This document shows positions 22,011 to 35,700 of a DNA stretch of 64,000 nucleotides, piece by piece (the stretch's first letter is position 1; each line of letters opens with the position of its first letter). Source of the stretch: Trochalopteron elliotii. Lineage: Eukaryota; Chordata; Aves; Passeriformes; Leiothrichidae. The position numbers and the translations under genes are program-made. A model generated the notes under the pieces. The model was not told the DNA's origin, did not search any database, and saw nothing but the letters and a program-made list of their open reading frames with translations. The DNA is taken from positions 1,820,728-1,884,727 of the forward strand of contig JANPWX010000451.1 in assembly GCA_024734555.1 (NCBI GenBank), given 5' to 3'.

Positions 22011-25000
22011 TCGGACAGGCTGAGGACCACACTCCAGAAAAATACCCTACAATAGCATCAGAGCAAGGAGAAGCTGTGTTTTACTTGAAGGTGTTCAAAA
22101 GCATACGCTCAGCACCAAAAATGCTTATTCAGTTGCGGCAGTAACCAAAAATTACAGAACCTCATGAATTCTTTACTTGCATAGCAGATGGCACAGCACT
22201 CTTCTTCTCTTGCTTTTGTTTCATGGACCATTATTTTGGAAAACCCAGCTCCAAGGAGAGTTTCCTGCTCTTTGAAAGACTCATGTGTCCTGTAAAAGAA
22301 GCCAAAGTGGTTCAAATCTCCTTTGCATCAGAAAGGGCTTTATGGGAAGCTTGGTTCACAGACAGCAGTGCAACATCCCTGGAGGATGTCACATCTCCTT
22401 AGGAAAGTGTTCTTTAAAATTCCTCAGTGCCTTCTTTTTTCATGTATGATTTTTCCAAATGGGATTGTAACACCTGCATCCTACTCCTGCATCACACTTT
22501 GCTCTTACCAAGCAAAACTATTGGTGCTTAAATGCTTTCATAAAAGTGCTTTTGGAAAAAAGTCTATGTGAGAAATAGCAGGCAAATGCTCAATTCCTGA
22601 TTTACAAAGGTAACAAATCCCTCTGCCTGAGCATTTGCTATTAATTTACAAAATAAACATTCTTAGGAAAAGCAGAAGTTGTGAATGTGCAGGAGGCAGC
22701 AGGGAGAATGTCAGGGTTGGTGCCCTGGTTCAAACACCAATACAGTCATGAACCACTGGAAAGACCACGGGCTGTATTTTGGGCACATCTCTGTTGTTAT
22801 CTCCAAGGATCCAGATTAAAGGGCTGCCAGGAATTATGAATCCAGACATCCACTGCTGGTTTATCAGATAGCTTTGGGATAGTACACACCAGAATACTCA
22901 CTTTCAACCAAACACAGAACCAGGCAGGTGTCTTGTGGATGCCAGGAAGTTCCAATGATCACTCCTGCTCATTCAGGATCAGCCTTATTTCAGAGACAAC
23001 TCAGCTGAAGCTTCTGTTTGCAGCACATTTGCAGCTATAGCCTTAAGGTTTCAGAGTGTGAATTACTCTGGTGACATGATGAGACAGAGAGAAATGGCAG
23101 TGACCTGCAAGCTACTGTTTGGAAGTGTGTTAACCCATTCCTACCCACAGCCATGAGCATTTCTCATGGCTGAAAGCACATTGTACAGGTCATTAGGTGC
23201 TCTGCTTTAAGTAAGTCTTTGGAATTTGGGCCCGTTGAGACACACAAGGAGAAATACATTAAAGGAGTAAAAAATCAGGAACACAAAATTTAAACCAAGG
23301 GCTAGTAGTTTTAGTAATAGAGCCTTTCTCTTACTTTCTACCCAAATCATGTTTCACACAAAACTGAGTAGCTCTCAAAAACTGCACTTATCTATCAAGA
23401 AATTGAGAGAGAAGCTGCCATGTTTAGAGGAAGAACAAAGCTTAGGACTTCTATATTAGTGCTTAAGCAATACCAGAATCTCTCTTGGCTTTCTGATTTA
23501 CTCGCTAAAATTCAGCAGACTTCTTCACACCAGGAAGTAAATCTCCATTCTGGATGGCAAGATCTCCACTCTGCTGAAGTCAAAGTAACTTTTCCCTATG
23601 AGATACAAGCTGAAAGAGGATTTAATCTTTTTCCAGCATTAGGCTTTTGCATCTAGTTGGAATTTGACCATTCATTTATATTTTAATGTCTTAAGTTCTA
23701 ACACTCTTGGAAATCATGCATGTTCCAAACTTCTAATCAGTATGTAGGGATGGCAATTGTGCTATCTGGCCTAGGTTCAGGTACTCCAAACTCTTATCCC
23801 TACTATGCCCTGTACATATCCTTAGGCCCTCAGAGCTACGTAGGCAATATGGAATATTAGTGAAAGTAACTTAGAATTTAGGCCAACACTATCTTGGCCT
23901 ATAGAGTATCTTAAAAATATGATATATTTACCTGTGATAGATTGATGTAATATATAAAACACATTAGCTCTTACTGTATTTAATACATGCTGAGAGCTAG
24001 CAATATCAAGATAGATTTATGATCTCCCCCATCCCTTGTTTTACCAGTGATAATCTAAATAGACTACTTGATTTAGACCATTTAGCTGACTTTTTTTTGT
24101 CATTTTGTAGTTAATGTATATTTTAGTATATTTTCCCTTACTTTTATCAAAATTGTATAGGTGCAGACTCACACACAAATCAAAAAGTTGCCTGACTGTT
24201 TATTGCATCTTTTTAGGAACATGTTGGTATATCTCTGTTCTGGAAAACATTTCACAGTTCAGTGATGGAAAATAGTTTGCACTTCATTTGTGCATGTACT
24301 AATTTTAGATTAAGCAGGACCACATAAATCCTGCTGAAAAATGATGCAATTAAGCCAGACCTATTTGTAAAAAGGACAACATGTGGCTGTAATTATAATG
24401 GCAAAGCATTCAGTAACACATTGACTTATTAGTGCGCTAAGAGGAGTTTGTGCAACATGCTGAGTAAGTCTTTACAGGAATAAATCTTAATATTCCCCCT
24501 AAAGCCATTAAAAACCATCCTCTGTTGCATTTCTGATCAACTTCCAGGGTGATTTGCTTTTCCAAAATGGTCACTTTTGTTGTGAGAGTTGCAGTCAGTG
24601 TGTGCTGTGCCTCCTGCTACAGTGGGAGTAGCTGTAGTTGCTCCATTTGGTTTTTTTCAGAGCAAAACTCTTGCCCAAGAGTGACTGGATGACTGGCACA
24701 AGCTCCAAAGCTCTCAAGTCTATCTATTTAGGTGACCAATAATCTGTAAAGATTTATAGAGCTCACACTTCATGATGACCTTTCTTTAAATGAGGATTTC
24801 AATTTCTCAGCACATTTCTAAACCCTTGGCAGCCCCCGAGAATGATAGGTGCCTTCACCAACACTATCTGTGGTAAAAACTGACTATACACTCCTTGTCC
24901 TTATCCATGACCACAAAGACTGTGTCCACTGTGATGCCAAGGAAGGGAACAAGCTAAGTTTAAGACCATTTAAAGCTGTTTGGAGCCAAATTCAATTTCC

Positions 25001-28000
25001 ACCTGTACTTCAGCAGTAGAAATCTGCACTGTTCTGCAAACATCCCTCCCTTCCTGCTGCTCACAGGTCACGATGTCTTTGGTGGTGACAGGGATGGGAA
25101 GGACTTTGTGCTCTTGAGACCCACCTGTCAGGGCAGGCAGGGAGAAGTGTCCTAGGTCATCCCATCCAGGACATTCCCTGGGACAGGGACCAGCAGTGAT
25201 GCAAGTTTCTAATCCTCACATTCAGCAAAAGCCCCTGCAAGCTCAGCTCCACAAAGTGTGTCCTGAAGGCAAGTTAGGGCCCAAATACAGGCTCAGGTCC
25301 TCATTTGAAGTGCAATACACACATACCAAAACTCCTATAGGGGGCTTTTTGGATAGTGGTCCTTTTACCACCTCCTCCACATTCAAATGTTTGTGTGTGG
25401 TGGGTGCAGAAGGAGATGTGAGAGTCTCAGGACTCAAAGCCACCAGACTGGCCAGCTCTTTCCAGTCCTGCCACAGAAGTCTGGCTGCCACATGCGAGAA
25501 AGAAGTAATTTATTGTTAATCCTTTTTTCTCAAATTCTTCTTAAGGATGCTGTGGATGATAATCTGGGAGAATAACACATCTTTGCCAATCATATGTGCA
25601 GCATTTAAAGGTAAAAAAATAAAATCAGTGTAAATATTTTTTTTTATTTCCAATCCCCAGACTTTCTCATTTGCTGCTTTATTCTTCAACATAACAGGAA
25701 AAGCTTATTTTCGAAGTTGCATGCCTTGCCCTGAAGTAGATCAGAAAGCCCCTCTCATCTCCAAAGGGCTCATTTCCTTCAGAATTAAGACACTGAGTCA
25801 GTTGTTTCTTCAGTTTCAGTGACCTTTCTTCCCCTACTAGCTGGGGGGCTTGGTTCTTTCACAGGAGAACATGTAATATAAACATAATCAGCCCTTTCAC
25901 ATCATGGAACTCTTTGCTTCAGCAGGAGATTCCATACTCTGATAAATATTTTTTTCTGATCTGCTCCAGCTAAAGTAAGACTCACAGAAGGAAAAAAAAA
26001 AAAAAAAAAAAAAAGAAAGGGCCTTAAATGCTAACATCCATTGAAACATCACCTAAAGTGCACCTGTGTCTTGTCATTTCAAAATTAATATAAGGCAAGT
26101 TATGTGATCCCTTTTGGTAATTAATTCAGCCCTCTCAGATTCCCCTTTCCCCTCACGTTTATTAGCACAGAAAATCCTCATGCAGACAAACAGACAAAAT
26201 AGCCACAGGATTCCTGTGTGGAGCAAAGCACTTGGAGGAGGAGAAGGGGCAAAACTCTGCCTTGGTGATTAAACCACCTGAGTGCCTGAAGCATTCAGGT
26301 GTGGGGAAAATGTTGCTGAAGTGATGCAAGCCTTTAAAAATGCCATCACAGTTTGCCTGGAAATTCAAAATCCTCATTAGTTGTATGAATAATTCATCAG
26401 CTGCTCCACCAGGCGGGGAAGGGACACTTGTGTTGTGTACTCAACTAGCAAAGAGGTTGGTTACCAGAAGCAAAAAGTTTCTGAGAAGTGGAAATTCACT
26501 CACAAACTGTGGTCATTCCTTGCCAGAACTTTTACAAAGATATCATAAAGAGACCAGTCACAGAGGCACAGGGTACTTCTTCCAAGGACTGCTCAAAGTA
26601 GTTAATGCACTTTAAAGAATTGCACTCACTTTAATCCACCTCTTATTTAGTTTAAAAAACAGGTATGGCATGTGGAGAATTTAAAATAAATAAAAATCCA
26701 GTATTAGTAGCTAAACATTCTCAAAAATGTATTTTAAATTAACTTGAGGAAGTTTGAAAGTACTGTAAGGAATAAATGTTGCTTTTAATCTTTCAAAGCC
26801 CAAACTGTAGCATTCCTGTTATCTGCTCCTGCCAAGTGTAAGAAGCACACAGGTCTTTAGGCACCCAGCAGCGATTCTTGGAAGGGCAATGAAAGAGGGA
26901 ATGGCAAAAGCCTGCCAAAAGGAAAATCAAAGCCATACCTGCAAGCTGCAGTACAGTTCTAGGAATCCCTTCTGACTTTTCCTTTTCATGTATTTGAAAC
27001 TGAAACTTTTCAAACTGTTGGCGAGGTTCTTTAAAATAATTTTTTTACTTCTGAGAAACCTAAACAACTTGGAGGGATGGGGGAGAGGAAGAAAGAGGAA
27101 GCAGAGATGGGGGTTAAACAACAAAAAATAAATGGGAGGAAAAAGAGAAGAAGCAGCATTGAATGGAACTGAATTGTCCCAAAGCAGCCTCTTCACAGGA
27201 AAGGAGCCCTAAAATGCAGGAAATCTGTCTAACCCTCTAACTATTCCCACTCAAGCTGCCCTGAAGTCACAGATGTTACTGATTCAGTTAGATAGCAATT
27301 CCAAGCTCCCAAAACAGATTCCAAGTGAGAAAATAGGAAAAGTCCTTGGTTGCTATTAGATACACATTCTGAAGTAAAGAGAAGTATGAGCAGGGAGGAA
27401 TTTGTGGCCTGGATTAGAGGTTCCACAGTAATTAAAGAGCAATGACAAATGGGGTCTGGGCTGACCTATTGAACGGGAAGCCGCAGGGTTGGGAGCTCAG
27501 GCTGCAGAGAAAATTCCTAGGGAAATGTGTCAGGGTTTTTTCCTGCTGTGATTTACCGACACGTTTAACAGGAATGAAACCCATACAGGTCTCTGCAAAT
27601 GTAACAAGGGCCTACAGAGATTAGATGAAAAAGTGGAGAATTTAGCAGGGCATGCTAAAAGCCTTGTAAATGATGGTTTTAACTGTGCAATTAAATTCTA
27701 TGTCGGGGTAATAATTTATGGCATTGTTGCTAAAAACGTGGAGAATAGTTATCTCTTCCTAAGAGACCAAGGGCATATCCCTCCAATGTGCCCAGCAGCC
27801 TTCAAAATTTTAACAATTGCATTAGCAATGTGGGAAGGAAAAAAGGCACAGCCTATAACCTGTGAGACTAACAGTAAAAATAAATAGAACTCAAAGTCCT
27901 GCTAGTTAGGGCTCCAATTAAGGGAGCGAGCAAGTCCTCAGGTGGGTGATGCAAGTAATGCAAATTCTTCCTGTGCTGGCCGTCAGATTTTGTCCCCACC

Positions 28001-29350
28001 CCACACTGCTCACCTGTGGAGAGCAGGTGGATGAAGAGGAGATGCTAAACAAGGCCAGACAGAAGCGGGGTTGAAAGAGCTGATGACAAAATCTGGGATC
28101 CTGTCATCCCAGTCCTGGAGTACACAGGGCTTAGGCTGGTGCTGGCTGGGCAGCAGGACCTGAGTAGTGATCTCATGCCATCCCTCCAGCTGCTTCTGCC
28201 TCTGCTTCACCCCGCTCCCTGCCAGGGGAATTACTGAACTCCCCTCTTGGGAAGCAGAGATGAGCATCCTCTCTGGGTACAGCCCTGAGACAAGTTCTAC
28301 CTGTGCTGTGAGGGCCAAAGCTCTGCTCCAGGCCGTGCTGCTGGATCCACAACCCCAGCCTGCCCTAAATTCCTTTCCCATTCCTCCCCACTCAATCACT
28401 GAAGAAGTTTCTTTTTCAAGATGTTTTGTGTTGTTTTGTACATTAAGTTTTTGTTTTGTTTTCACGAAAGGTTATTCCCAAGCTCTGGGTGCCTGCCCTG
28501 GCAATTACCTAGATTCCCTGTCCAATTGGAATAAACACCTGGCAACATAATGATCCTCCCTCACAACAAAGCAAATTAATATGACCAGCCAATAAATCAA
28601 GTGGCAGAATCAAGCTCCACCCAGCTCCCAATCCCATGCCATCAGGCCTCCTCCAAAGCTGTTGCATGCAGATGGTTTTCTACATCAGGCTGGAAGGGTC
28701 AGTAATGTTTGGGCTGTTTCACACCACTGGGGCTGGGGACAGGCTCCAGATCCAGCAGGCATCTGCAAATGTGCTGTTGGCAGCTCTTACCATCCACACT
28801 CAGGGTCTTTTAACTGGAGTGAGCCCAGCCCTGCATCACCACATTGTGATGCAGCACTTACAACTCCTTCAAAGTGGTGGAGGGTGGTTTCAGGGAAGCT
28901 GGAGGATCACAAGGATACAGACACAAGCCCACACCATCCTCCAACTTCAGCACCTCTTCAGCCATCTCTAAGCTGGTTTAACTTTACCTAATTATTTCTC
29001 AGGTGCATTTGAAATGAAGAATTCAAAGTCTTGCATAAAAATAGTTCCTTGACTGTCAAAACCAGCAACACATCTCTTCCTGAGATTATTCTTATCAGAT
29101 GATATTTGATGTGAAAAAACATCAACACAAGGCAACTGCATTTCTATCAATAACACCAGCGTTTGCAATACTGCTGTATCACTAACACCAGTAGCTCAAT
29201 CATACCAAAACCCAATACAAACCTGTAAAGTAACAGCTTGGAATAACAATGGCATTAATCAAAATTATGTACAGTGAACCAAAAGGCTCTGAATGTTTGT
29301 AGACAGCTGTGGTTAGAAAGCTTAGCTGAACTCTGCTAAGCTGAATTTAG
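22011..29350. other. Non-coding DNA upstream of FREM1 remnant
   Basis: No gene recognised on either strand. It contains a poly(A) tract at 25,992-26,014 and moderately GC-rich patches at 25.0-25.5 and 28.0-29.0 kb, with open frames of 107-151 codons that match nothing I know. AT-rich, low-repeat stretches at 24.29-24.50 and 27.58-27.89 kb look like the sort of DNA conserved non-coding elements occupy, but conservation cannot be judged here. Confidence 0.5.
25992..26014. repeat. Poly(A) tract, 23 bases
   Basis: Uninterrupted A run after CACAGAAGG; no retrotransposon body recognised upstream. Confidence 0.95.
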
Positions 29351-29357
29351 CCAGATT

Positions 29358-29471
29358 GGGCAGGGCTTTGAGTAATCAGGTCTAGTGGGAAGTGTCTCTG
29401 CCTAAGGCAGGGGATTGGAAAAAATGATCCTTAAGGTCCCTTCCAACCCCAACCATTTCAGGATCCTGGAA
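29358..29471 (+). mobile_element. CR1 LINE 3' end fragment
   Basis: GGGCAGGGCTTTGAGTAATC, GGTCTAGTGGGAAGTGTCTC, GGATTGGAAAAAATGATCCT, TTAAGGTCCCTTCCAACCCC. Plus orientation, about 115 bases, degraded tail. Confidence 0.88.
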
Positions 29472-30430
29472 TTCCTTTGAGGAGAAAGTAGGGCTGAACT
29501 GACAGCATGTCTTTCCTGCACTACTGAGGCAGCAGGCTGGAGCTCAGAGGAGGAAATTTCTGTGTGACTGACACTGCAGCAGATAAGGCATGATTCCCTT
29601 GACAAATAAAGAGTTAACTCCTGCTTAGGAAAAATAGGTTGAATTACAGACAGGTAGGGGCTGAGTTTCAGGCTTCATCACCAGGAGATGAACAGCACCA
29701 GAGCTAAATAATCCTGGACACTTTCTGTGGGCAAGGCTGCCTCTGGAATGTATTGTTTCCTTGCAGACAGCAGAGCTGAGGTGACAAAAGGAAGAAAAAT
29801 GGGTGGAAAATGAAGCAAATATCCTTGACCAATGCAAGATATGAGGGCTAGCAAACTTCAAATAATTTATAGTTGGGGATGTGAGAACCCACCCAATATT
29901 AATGCATTTTAAAAAAAAAATCTCACCAAAATATTCCCTGTGTTTGAATTGAGTCTTATGCCACCTTCCTCTCTTTCATCAAATTCCCAGTTTTCAGATT
30001 AGGGGATGTAAAGACAGGTCTTCCAGCAGGGGTGTGCCATCCCCTGCCATCCCATGGGCATGTGACTCCATGGTTATGGGAAGCAGTTTATCCTAATTCC
30101 AGGTGAGTTTCTTTCCTTGTCCTTAGGCACAGCAGAATGGATATCTGACAGTCCTTGAGTATCAGTAACACCTTTTTAAAAATTGATGTGCAATAAGAGT
30201 TGGATTTCTGGAGGGGGAAGTGCTGCCAGAATAATCAGTTTGAATCCCTCTAATTGAAAGCTCAATGCAAAATTCAAGCAAAGGCAAGCGAAGTCCACAG
30301 CACATGGACACCCATTAACATAATGAGGGGAAACACAAAGGCTGCAGAGGACATGGAGAGAAATAATCTGGACCTAAGATACATTGAGGGCACACATCTA
30401 TGGAGCTGTTCTTCACTGACAAAAGGGAAA

Positions 30431-30665
30431 ATTATGGAATGATTTGGATGGGAAAGGGATTAAGCTCATCTTGTTCCAGCCCCCTGCTGTGGACAGAGAC
30501 ACCTTCCACTATGCCAAATTTCTTCAAGCCCTATCTAACCTGGCTTTGAATTTTTCCAGGGATGTGTCATCCACAACTTCTCTGGGAAACCTGTGGCAGA
30601 GCCTCACCACCCTCACAGGGAAGAATTTATTTCTGCTATCTTACCTAACCCTATTCTCTCTCAAT
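30431..30665 (-). mobile_element. CR1 LINE 3' fragment
   Basis: Reverse orientation: TTATGGAATGATTTGGATGG, CTCATCTTGTTCCAGCCCCC, CACCTTCCACTATGCCA, CAAGCCCTATCTAACCTGGC, then GGGATGTGTCATCCACAACT and GAAGAATTTATTTCTGCTAT. Confidence 0.92.
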
Positions 30666-30699
30666 TTAATTTCAATAATTATGTATATCTTTAGCAAGG

Positions 30700-32420
30700 A
30701 CCCATGACAGTGGGATTTTCAGATCTGTGCTCATGCCTCTGGAAAACTCAGTGTACCCAAAGTCAGGCTCAAGCAGTTAGTCAAATCCTGAAGCTGGAAA
30801 ATGTGACTGGGATGTTCCAGAGCAAACTGGGATCTGCAACATCTTGTGGGATACACAAGTGGAGGGCACAAAGTGGCTCCTCCATCCTTTCAGGTGAGGA
30901 AATGAACTGTGCAGTGGAGTAATGAAATGATGAAACTTTCACAACTATTACAGAGAGATTCAGCATCTACCCACACAGAGACAAAAATGTAATTTTCTGA
31001 ACATGGTGCTTGAAACTTGCCATGATTTTTGGCCTTTTTTTGCAAAACAGGCTTGTTCAAGTGAGTCAGGTATTGTTAATTCAAGAAGCATTGCTGGATT
31101 TATTTTATGTCAATTTAATAACTTATTAATAACTATTGGGTGACCTGTCATAATAAATTAGTTAGCACTGCCCCAGAAGATAGTTTGGGATGTACAGAGT
31201 GATTTACATAACAGATCTTGTCATGTCTCTGTCTTCTCTGCTTCTTTTCATTTATTCATGTGTAGAGCCGGCCAGGTAATGGAAAAAGTAATTAATTGAT
31301 TTGGCTTGAAAAATGTTTTGATATTAGTGTATATTTTATTAATACAAACTATCTGTCCAAACTCGAGTAGCTGGATGAATAATGGGCAGAAACAACTTCG
31401 CTTACTGCAGGTACAGCATGAAATTTATTGCATCAATCTTCTGACAGTTTCCTTTTAACCAGATTTAGCGAGGTGGATAAACCGAACTAAATACAGGAAA
31501 AAAAATGAAGAAGAAGGCAAACGTACCTGACTACTTGTCTCACAAAAAAGAGCAGACTGCTGCTAGAAAGCCAAATTCCCAGCTGGAGAATTATCCCTGG
31601 CTGGAGACCAGGTCAGCCACACAGATATGCAAGAGACGAGACACAGCAAGGTTGGCTGGGAGTTCCCTGATGGCAGCAGTGATTTACCTGCAGTCCTGCA
31701 GGTATCAGGATGGCCTGAGGCACCGATTCCACAGACTTGCACAGGAAGCAGGAGTCAGCAGGGAGAGCTGGCTGTCGCTTGTGCCTTTCCAACCAGGTCA
31801 TTTCTCCTGTGGAACAAAGAAACTCAAAATACAGATTAAAGGAATAAATAGGAGGAAGCTGACACTGTTAGTGGTTATTTATTACCTATTTACTAGCAGG
31901 CAATGTCTGACCTGCAGGCTATACTAAAGAAACATCCTCAGCTAACTCCTAAATTACCAGTGGTTTCTACTTCTGCCACTGAGCTCCAGAAATCTCTGCC
32001 TGGCACCAGCCAGCCTGGGAGTCAGGTTAGTTTCTTGGCTGCTGCTGAGGAAGTCATTGTGTCTGATGACAATGAGTTTTGAAACCAGAAAGGGTATCAA
32101 TAGAATATGATGGGCTGCCTGAGCATCTTGAGTTCCTGCATCATATAATTGGGGTTCAGGTACCCAGCAAAAGAGACACACTACTCTTTTAGAATAATGC
32201 TTTAAAACAAGCAAAGATACTGTCACTTGATGACGACAGAATTATTGGAATACCAAAAATACAATAGTCTTGGAAGAGCTTCTCCTTGATCTGCAGTTGA
32301 TGTCCAATGTCCTGCTCACAGACATTTAAAATTCTCCTTGCAACCTAATGAAAGGGCTGGTGAGGTGCATCTAGTCCTGGTTACATCCACTTTTACCCTG
32401 GTGCCCTTGTGACTGCCAAC
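30700..32420. other. Non-coding, includes an unassigned 140-codon open frame
   Basis: A plus-strand open frame at 31,505-31,927 starts MKKKANVPDYLSHKKEQTAA and is mostly hydrophilic until a hydrophobic end. It matches no family I know, has no Kozak or splice support, and is probably chance. The rest is AT-rich. Confidence 0.3.
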
Positions 32421-32427
32421 TTTCTTC

Positions 32428-32745
32428 ATAGAGTCATAGAATAGCTTGGGTAGGAAGGGATGTTTTGAATTCATCTAGTCTAACCCTCTGCCATAGGGAA
32501 CATCTTCCACTAGACCAGGTTGCTCCAAAACCTATCCAACCTGACCAACTTTCAGGGATGAGGCAGCAACAGCTTCTCTAGAAAACCAGTTCCAGTGCCT
32601 TACCATTGTAAGCCTCATTGTAAAAAACATCTTCCTTATACCTAATCCAAATCAACCCTCTTTTGGGTTAAAACCAACACCCCTTATCCTATTGTCGAGG
32701 TTCCCTCTTCTCCCCTGCCTTTCCAAAACTGTCCTTCCCCAAGCA
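32428..32745 (-). mobile_element. CR1 LINE 3' fragment
   Basis: Reverse orientation: CATAGAGTCATAGAATAGCT, TGGGTAGGAAGGGATG, ACATCTTCCACTAGACCAGG, TTGCTCCAAAACCTATCCAA, GGGATGAGGCAGCAACAGCT, then CCTTATCCTATTG. About 320 bases. Confidence 0.92.
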
Positions 32746-32749
32746 AATT

Positions 32750-35700
32750 TGTGTTTTTCAAGGCTCCAGGCTCTTTTCCTGGGGTGTCTGTATATCCTAA
32801 GCTATACAAACAGAAAGAGAGCTCATTTGATCTAAACCAGAGCACAAGGGAGTGTGACAAACAAGCAGCAGGACAAGAGGCAGACTGTGAAACCAAAGCA
32901 AATAAAATAAGGTCACAGCTGCATAATTGAGCCAGTCTTGTTTCCAAAACTTATCAAGAGTCTACTTCCTGCAGCTAATGATGCCAACCTACACACCACA
33001 GCTATAGGCACAGCAGAAACTTGGTCATGGAGAGGCCTCTGGAAGAGGATGGGGAGGTGGCCAGAGGATTTCTGGACCCAGGCTTCAAAGTGCCTTATAA
33101 ATGCTGTATCTGGTCTGATACTTAAACCAGAATTGGATCAGTTCTGCAGGACTCCAGCTCTTAGGAAGAAACACCTTTTGATGATAAGGTGTTCCATCAC
33201 TCAGCCATCATGCAAACTCTTCAGGTTCCAAGTTTTCAGCAGTTCTGCTTCCAGGACTGTGTACATATTATGGCAGGTGCTGTTCAGGGAAGAAAGGGAA
33301 GTGATGATCTGCAGGTAATCTCTCCACATGAGCACTGTGGATGAACCCTGGGAAAATATCTACAGACAGCATGAGATGGGTCAAATTCTGCTGATAAATG
33401 ATCACAACAAATACAAGGATAATTTTTCATTACAACTGGGGCTATTTTGCAAGGGAAAAGGTCTTTTGAGATCCATTGCAGAACTTCACAGAGCAACTTA
33501 TTTGTTCTTACCAGAGTGATTCAATTTGTTGTAGTGCGTTGCTGATTCAAGGCCAGAGCTTTGCTAACCCTAAGTGTAGTATGATTAATAACTTCTTACT
33601 CCAACAAATTGCTGGTTTGTACTTTTCAACAAACCCCTCCTTTTGCAAACCTTGGTTCTAATGTTTACTGCAGAGCTTCGTATTTTGCATAGGATTCTGC
33701 CTCAGGGAAATTGCGTTTCAGGTTTCTATATCATTTCAACACAACCAAAAGAGAAAATCTGATTTTCTTTTAATTCAATATAGACCACATTTCAAGTATC
33801 ACCAAGAAAGAAACCTCCTGCAACTCACTTTGTGATTTATGACTACCCCTTTCAGAACAATTACTATTTATACATTCATTAATTGTGTCTCTTGGTGTCA
33901 TATCTTTGGCGAAGTTGATTGGACAGCGTAGTGTGTCCCAATTCTCCCTCCATCAGAAAACATTTAGCAGAACTGCCTTTTAATAATGATACTGCCTTTT
34001 AATTTTCCAAAGTGAGAATGTGGATTGTACCACTTTACTCAACTTTTCCTTTGATTTATGGGAACGCTCTTCTGCATACTGAGACTGGGGCAGCAAGCTT
34101 GCTGGCCCGAAACAATTCCAACAGAAAGTTTCAAGTATAAAACGAGGGAACTTAGAATGTATTGTTTTAAGGTAGATTCAGGGTGAATTGAAAGATAAGA
34201 CAATGGAAATGTGGGAGGAAGAAATTCTGTTGGAAACAAGGATGTTTACAAGAACCAAGTCAGTGCCTGGACATACTTATTGCTTGGATAGGAAGAGATG
34301 AAAAGAAATACTCTGCTGATAACTATATAATAGATGATCCTGCTTCTCTGCTGTCTTCCATCATAAGCAAATGGCATAAGCCAACAGTTAAACATCATAT
34401 ATTTTAATTAGTATTTAAAGCACTTAGTTATCTAGGTACTGCATAACTGCAACAAAACTTTGTCAGGCTGGAATGCAAAGGGGGGAGTTGAGCAAGGAAA
34501 AGCAATCTGATCTGTGCTCAGTGCTGTGGCCTCCCTTCAGATACCTAAACCATTACATGCCAAATTCCAGCTGACATTTCCAAAGGAAAAATGAATTTAA
34601 TGGAGAACAAAAACAACTGATGTGAAGTAAATAACTCCTTGGTCCTTGACTTCTCAATGATACGTGTGTGGGGCAAGCAGAGCTGCACACGGGCACTAAA
34701 GCTGTTCCTGCACAACTGCCCTAGTCAAGGAGTGCATGAACTGATTGCTAAATATTGACAAACTTCTCCAGCAAAGTTATTATTCAAAGTATGAGGTATT
34801 AGACACTTCTATTTTTTTGTAAACCATTGCCTACTTGTGAAACATTTATTAGCATCATCGGTATCAAGTATTCTAATTAGGATTTTTTTGGGGGGTGGTG
34901 TAGGATTATGCTGACCTCTTGTAGCCTGAGCTTAACTTGTCTATAAATGCTTGCAATACCTGATGAATACCACTGGTGTGAAGTAAGACCTGCTTGACAG
35001 CAACACTGCTGTCAATCCACTACAGTTTAAACTTTTTGGGAAGGTGGCTTTTGGCCCAAAATCTGCCCCAGCTGTGATGGTTTGGAAAATGAGCCCAATG
35101 CACTGCATGGTGGTGGGGGCTCATTGACCTACAGTGATTTGTAGAGATTGTAAGATAAGTGTTTCCTGGAAACTGAACCCATAATATTGAGGAATTGAGG
35201 CTTTTGATTAACAACCAAACTAGAAAGTCAACCTGACTTCATGAAGATGAAGTGAAGTTTTAGTAGAACTGAAGCCAAGAGGGAGCTCACCAGTTGCGAC
35301 TGCTGACACAGGATTCATCTCCACAGACTGCCTAAGGAAAGAAATCCAGTGGCATTTATAGTCTCCTCATCCTTTAATCTCCTTGGGATCCAAGCAAACA
35401 ACTGTGTTCATGGCTTAGAGGGGCAAATTGGAACAGGGTCCTGTGGCATTTCCTATGGAAATCAAAGAAAATTTAAAAATCTGAGGGATTTTTGCTCTCT
35501 GAAAGCAAAACCAACAGTTAATGCTACGCTATAATTAACACAATTTCCTAAAGTTTAGAATCATGTGAAAAGAATGTGAAAAGAAGAATGTGAAAATGCA
35601 TCTCTGGGTGAAGGATGCTAATTTTGCTGCCTGTTCTGGGGGAGCATGTATGGCCCTCTTCTAGGGACAGGGTACATGGCAAAGAAAGGTGATTTAGGGA

